Positions 1 to 5,754 of a DNA stretch of 5,754 bases are shown one piece after another. This DNA comes from Candidatus Acidiferrales bacterium. GTDB lineage: Bacteria > Acidobacteriota > Terriglobia > Acidiferrales > UBA7541. The stretch covers positions 1-5,754 of the forward strand of contig CATPAM010000285.1 of assembly GCA_955651735.1 (NCBI GenBank). The letters run 5' to 3'. The notes under the pieces are model-generated. The model saw only the letters and a list, made by a program, of their open reading frames with translations. It was not told the origin of the DNA and did not search any database. A program made the translations under genes and the position numbers. Every line of letters begins with the position of its first letter. The first letter of the stretch is position 1.

Positions 1-1160
1 CCATCCTTCTGCACGCAGCGCGCGCCCTAACTCCCACGACAGAAATACTCGATGCCGGAATCTTGATTCGGGACGGCGTGATTGAAGCCGTCAGCTCCCG
101 CCAGGACATGAGCCTGCCCGCTGGAGCGGCGGAAATTTCCGCAAGCGGCCAGACTGCCATTCCCGGATTCATCGATGTCCACATCCACGGCGCCGGTGGC
201 CGCGACGTAATGGAAGGGACCGAGCAAGCCATGTCCACCGTGGCAGGAACGCTGGCGCGCCACGGCACGACTTCTTTTCTGGCTACCACCGTAACTGCCA
301 GCCCCGACGACACCTGTTGCAGCGTCGAAGGAATTGCGCGCTACATCACCCAACAGTTCGGCGCCCTTCAGCCAAAGGCGGAAGTCCTCGGCATCCACTA
401 CGAAGGCCCATTCATCAACAGCGTGCGCCGCGGTGTGCATCCCGCCGAGTGGGTTCAATTGCCTTCCGCCGATTTGCTGCAGCGATTTCTGCGTGCTGCG
501 GCCGGCAACGCCCGCATCCTCACCATCGCCCCGGAGCTACTCGGCGCCGTACCGTGCATAAAAGAGGCGCGCGCGGCTGGCGTCCTCGTCGCCATGGGGC
601 ACACCGACGCCACCTACGAGCAAGCCCGCGCCGCTATCGCCCTCGGCGTGAGGCACGCGGTGCATGTCTACAACGCCATGCGCCCCTTTTCCCATCGCGA
701 CAGCGGCGTCATCGGCGCCGTGCTTACTTCATCTGAAGTCACCGCGGAGCTGATCGCCGACGGCGTGCACGTCGAGGAAGCGGCCATGCGCATCCTGCTG
801 CAAGCGAAAGGCGCCCGCCAGGTGATTCTGATAAGCGATGGTCTTTCCGCTACCGGTATGCCCGACGGAAAGTACATGCTCGGCAAATTTGAGGTCACCG
901 TGTCCGGCGGCGTGTGCCGAAACTCCGAAGGGAAACTGGCGGGCAGCACGCTCACGCTGGACCGCGCCCTGCGAAATGTCGTCGCGCTAGGAATCCCGTT
1001 GCAGGACGCCGTGCGCATGCTCACCGCGAATCCAGCAAAGTTGCTGGGAATTGAGTTTAAGAAAGGCGCGCTGCGAACCGGCGCCGATGCGGATATCGTG
1101 CTGCTGGATGAAAATCTTCAGGTAACCAACGTGTGGACGCGCGGCCTGCCGCTGAATTAA
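1..1160 (+). CDS. nagA: N-acetylglucosamine-6-phosphate deacetylase, 5'-truncated by window edge
   Basis: NagA hydrolyses N-acetylglucosamine-6-phosphate to glucosamine-6-phosphate and acetate in the cytoplasm, feeding amino sugars from chitin or cell-wall recycling into glycolysis or new peptidoglycan. The frame is open from base 3 (reads ILLHAARALTPTTEILDAGI), so the TTG at 63 is internal and the true start lies just off the left edge. About 386 residues are visible against roughly 380-395 for the family, so only a few are missing. This is an amidohydrolase-fold enzyme. The metal-site motif HIH (codons at 180 and 186) follows PGFIDV; the metal Glu of EGPFIN is at 402, metal His codons are at 600 (GHTDAT) and 663 (HVYNAM), and the catalytic Asp of LISDG is at 837. 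Probable phosphate or substrate residues are Arg of SHRDSG (696) and His of ADGVH (768). The HxH form resembles the Bacillus type rather than E. coli NagA, which lacks HxH. The C-terminal GADADIVLLD strand is typical. The gene ends in TAA and converges on the minus-strand operon; its promoter is not visible. Confidence 0.95.
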   Translation, partial: ILLHAARALTPTTEILDAGILIRDGVIEAVSSRQDMSLPAGAAEISASGQTAIPGFIDVHIHGAGGRDVMEGTEQAMSTVAGTLARHGTTSFLATTVTASPDDTCCSVEGIARYITQQFGALQPKAEVLGIHYEGPFINSVRRGVHPAEWVQLPSADLLQRFLRAAAGNARILTIAPELLGAVPCIKEARAAGVLVAMGHTDATYEQARAAIALGVRHAVHVYNAMRPFSHRDSGVIGAVLTSSEVTAELIADGVHVEEAAMRILLQAKGARQVILISDGLSATGMPDGKYMLGKFEVTVSGGVCRNSEGKLAGSTLTLDRALRNVVALGIPLQDAVRMLTANPAKLLGIEFKKGALRTGADADIVLLDENLQVTNVWTRGLPLN

Positions 1161-1177
1161 CTAGGGGTTCAGTGGTA
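1147..1177 (+). terminator. Possible hairpin terminator spanning the two convergent stop codons
   Basis: An inverted repeat pairs TGCCGCTGAA (1147-1156) with TTCAGTGGTA (1168-1177): ten pairs on the plus-strand transcript, two of them G-U, around an 11-nt loop. The loop holds most of the nagA TAA and the complement of the glutaredoxin TAG. There is no T-run after either arm, so it is not a classical intrinsic terminator. On the minus strand the two G-U pairs become C-A mismatches, so the stem is weaker there. It could stop or stabilise the nagA transcript, or be a chance repeat. No other terminator-like structure is seen between the two genes, which share no spacer. Confidence 0.35.
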
Positions 1178-1415
1178 CGTTCAATTCCAACGCCAGCTTC
1201 GCCGCATTGAACGGACTGCAAGCAAAATAGCGATCGCCCACTTGCAGTGTTGGCACTTTGCGTTTGCCGTTGTTGGCCTTCAGCACGATAGCCTCGGCGC
1301 TTTCGTTCTCTTCGATGTTCACTTCCCGGTAGGCCACGCCGCGCTGCTGCAGGAAATATTTCGCCCGCCGGCAGTCCGGGCACCAGTGCGTGGTGTACAT
1401 CGTAACGGGCTCCAT
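1161..1415 (-). CDS. Glutaredoxin-family protein (mycoredoxin-like, WCPDC active site)
   Basis: A small thioredoxin-fold thiol-disulfide oxidoreductase, probably cytoplasmic, since no signal peptide is seen. From the ATG at 1415 it is 84 residues. It has strand VTMYTT, then the dithiol motif WCPDC (Cys12, Cys15), a helix RRAKYFLQQRG, strand AYREVNIEEN, and KVPTLQVGD with the cis-proline at Pro55, followed by CSPF. The order and the NNGKRKVPT segment resemble actinobacterial mycoredoxins and related uncharacterised glutaredoxins; the substrate and the low-molecular-weight thiol partner cannot be read from sequence. Start choice: the frame also opens with GTG at 1424, which overlaps the atpC TGA as GTGA, and has a further ATG at 1400 preceded by GGAG. 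I prefer 1415 because it keeps the first beta strand and has a weak GAG 8 nt upstream. The gene is probably co-transcribed with atpC. Its TAG abuts the nagA stop with no spacer. Confidence 0.85.
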   Translation of the reverse strand: MEPVTMYTTHWCPDCRRAKYFLQQRGVAYREVNIEENESAEAIVLKANNGKRKVPTLQVGDRYFACSPFNAAKLALELNVPLNP

Positions 1416-1420
1416 CGGGT

Positions 1421-1864
1421 TCACTCGGTCGAGACGGGCGCACCGTGCCGCTTTCGCGCCACCTGGATGCGAATGAGCGACCTCTGCAGCGCGATCGCCG
1501 CGCGCCCCCAGTCAACATTCGGATCGCTCGAAGCCGAAGCCAGCCGCTGCTCCGCGCGCTTCTTCGCTTCCTCCGCGCGCGCTACGTCAATCTCTTCCGG
1601 CCGCTCCGCCGTTTCCGCAAGCACCGTGACGCGGTCGCCCAAAACTTCCGCGAACCCGCTGATGATCGCCAGGTGCCCCACTTCGCTCGTACCCTTCGCG
1701 CGGTACGTCAGCTCCCCGATGCCCAGCTCCGTGATCAACGGTGCGTGCCCGGGCAAGATGCCCAGGCAGCCGTCTCCGCCGGGAAGCGTGACCTCCACAA
1801 CCGTCTGGCGCAGCAACTGCCGCTCCGGCGTAACGATAACCAGCTCGATGGACTCGGGAAGCAT
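1421..1864 (-). CDS. atpC: F1Fo ATP synthase subunit epsilon
   Basis: Epsilon is part of the rotor stalk of the F1 sector, on the cytoplasmic face of the membrane; it couples gamma to the c-ring and inhibits ATP hydrolysis. The 147 residues show the two usual parts: an N-terminal beta-sandwich (about 1-86) with the family signature GDGCLGILPGHAPLITELG (31-49), and a C-terminal helical hairpin (about 90-110 and 118-138). The first helix carries IDVARA (92-97), which fits the I/L-D-x-x-R-A motif described for ATP-binding epsilon subunits, and the second helix keeps arginines at 121, 128 and 132. Length is slightly above the usual 130-140. The ATG at 1864 follows the atpD stop by 8 nt with only a poor AGAG close to the start, so coupling to atpD translation is likely. 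The TGA overlaps the in-frame GTG of the next gene. Confidence 0.96.
   Translation of the reverse strand: MLPESIELVIVTPERQLLRQTVVEVTLPGGDGCLGILPGHAPLITELGIGELTYRAKGTSEVGHLAIISGFAEVLGDRVTVLAETAERPEEIDVARAEEAKKRAEQRLASASSDPNVDWGRAAIALQRSLIRIQVARKRHGAPVSTE
1424..1426 (-). promoter_or_regulatory. Weak ribosome binding site supporting the glutaredoxin start at 1415
   Basis: On the minus strand GAG lies 8 nt before ATG 1415, inside the last codons of atpC. No purine-rich site precedes the alternative GTG at 1424. The match is only three bases, so initiation may rely on ribosomes finishing atpC (termination at 1421-1423). Confidence 0.3.
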
Positions 1865-1872
1865 TGCTCTGC

Positions 1873-4223
<2,351 letters not shown>

Positions 4224-4265
4224 GATGTTCGCTAAAAGCCCCTGCTAAAAATGCTATGCAATCCC
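4224..4265 (-). other. atpA-atpG intergenic spacer (42 nt)
   Basis: This is the longest gap in the visible operon. On the minus strand it contains the heptamer TTTTAGC twice, separated by six bases (AGGGGC), and an AGGGG that ends 15 nt before the atpG ATG, too far for an efficient Shine-Dalgarno. I see no stable hairpin and no convincing promoter. Its simplest reading is a spacer giving gamma weak initiation. Confidence 0.5.

Positions 4266-5754
<1,489 letters not shown>

Noticed and set aside
63..65. TTG as the nagA start
   Set aside because: The frame stays open to base 3 and encodes the expected first strand of the family; starting at 63 would remove it.
27..458. 143-residue minus-strand open frame opposite nagA
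   Set aside because: It is antisense to the conserved metal-binding part of nagA, with no motif of its own.
1057..1518. 153-residue minus-strand open frame across nagA, the glutaredoxin gene and atpC
   Set aside because: It crosses three genes with strong family signatures in other frames and is low-complexity Arg/Ser/Gly/Pro text.
4233..4253. Duplicated TTTTAGC heptamer as an operator or terminator before atpG
   Set aside because: Two 7-nt copies in an AT-rich 42-nt gap are weak evidence; they form no stable hairpin and no repressor site is recognisable.

Overview
The window holds five protein genes and almost no non-coding DNA. On the minus strand, transcribed from the right edge towards the left, lies the 3' half of an F1Fo ATP synthase operon in the canonical order atpA (alpha, cut by the right edge), atpG (gamma), atpD (beta), atpC (epsilon). 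A small glutaredoxin-family gene follows atpC directly. On the plus strand, entering from the left edge, is nagA (N-acetylglucosamine-6-phosphate deacetylase), which lacks only its first few codons and runs convergently into the glutaredoxin gene.

Organism: a free-living bacterium with moderately GC-rich DNA and codons that favour G or C in the third position. The wording of the beta and gamma subunits ([14 protein letters not shown] and [19 protein letters not shown] in beta, GERGLAGAFN in gamma) reminds me most of Acidobacteriota. That is recall of family patterns, not a search, and should be treated as a moderate-confidence guess. Nothing suggests a plasmid, phage or mobile element.

Layout: nagA 1-1160 (+); a short inverted repeat at 1147-1177 straddles both convergent stop codons; glutaredoxin 1161-1415 (-); atpC 1421-1864 (-); atpD 1873-3324 (-); atpG 3333-4223 (-); a 42-nt gap; atpA 4266-right edge (-). 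Spacings inside the operon are 42, 8 and 8 nt, and the glutaredoxin gene either overlaps the atpC stop or starts 5 nt after it. This is the arrangement of one polycistronic, translationally coupled transcript. Its promoter, and any Fo and delta genes (atpB, E, F, H), would lie beyond the right edge.

Together, alpha, beta, gamma and epsilon form the catalytic head and central stalk of the ATP synthase. NagA belongs to amino-sugar and peptidoglycan recycling and has no functional link visible here. I found no sign of a new biological system. The points most worth a second look are the glutaredoxin riding at the end of the atp operon, the hairpin shared by two abutting stop codons, an apparently intact ATP-binding motif in epsilon, and a CxxC in alpha.
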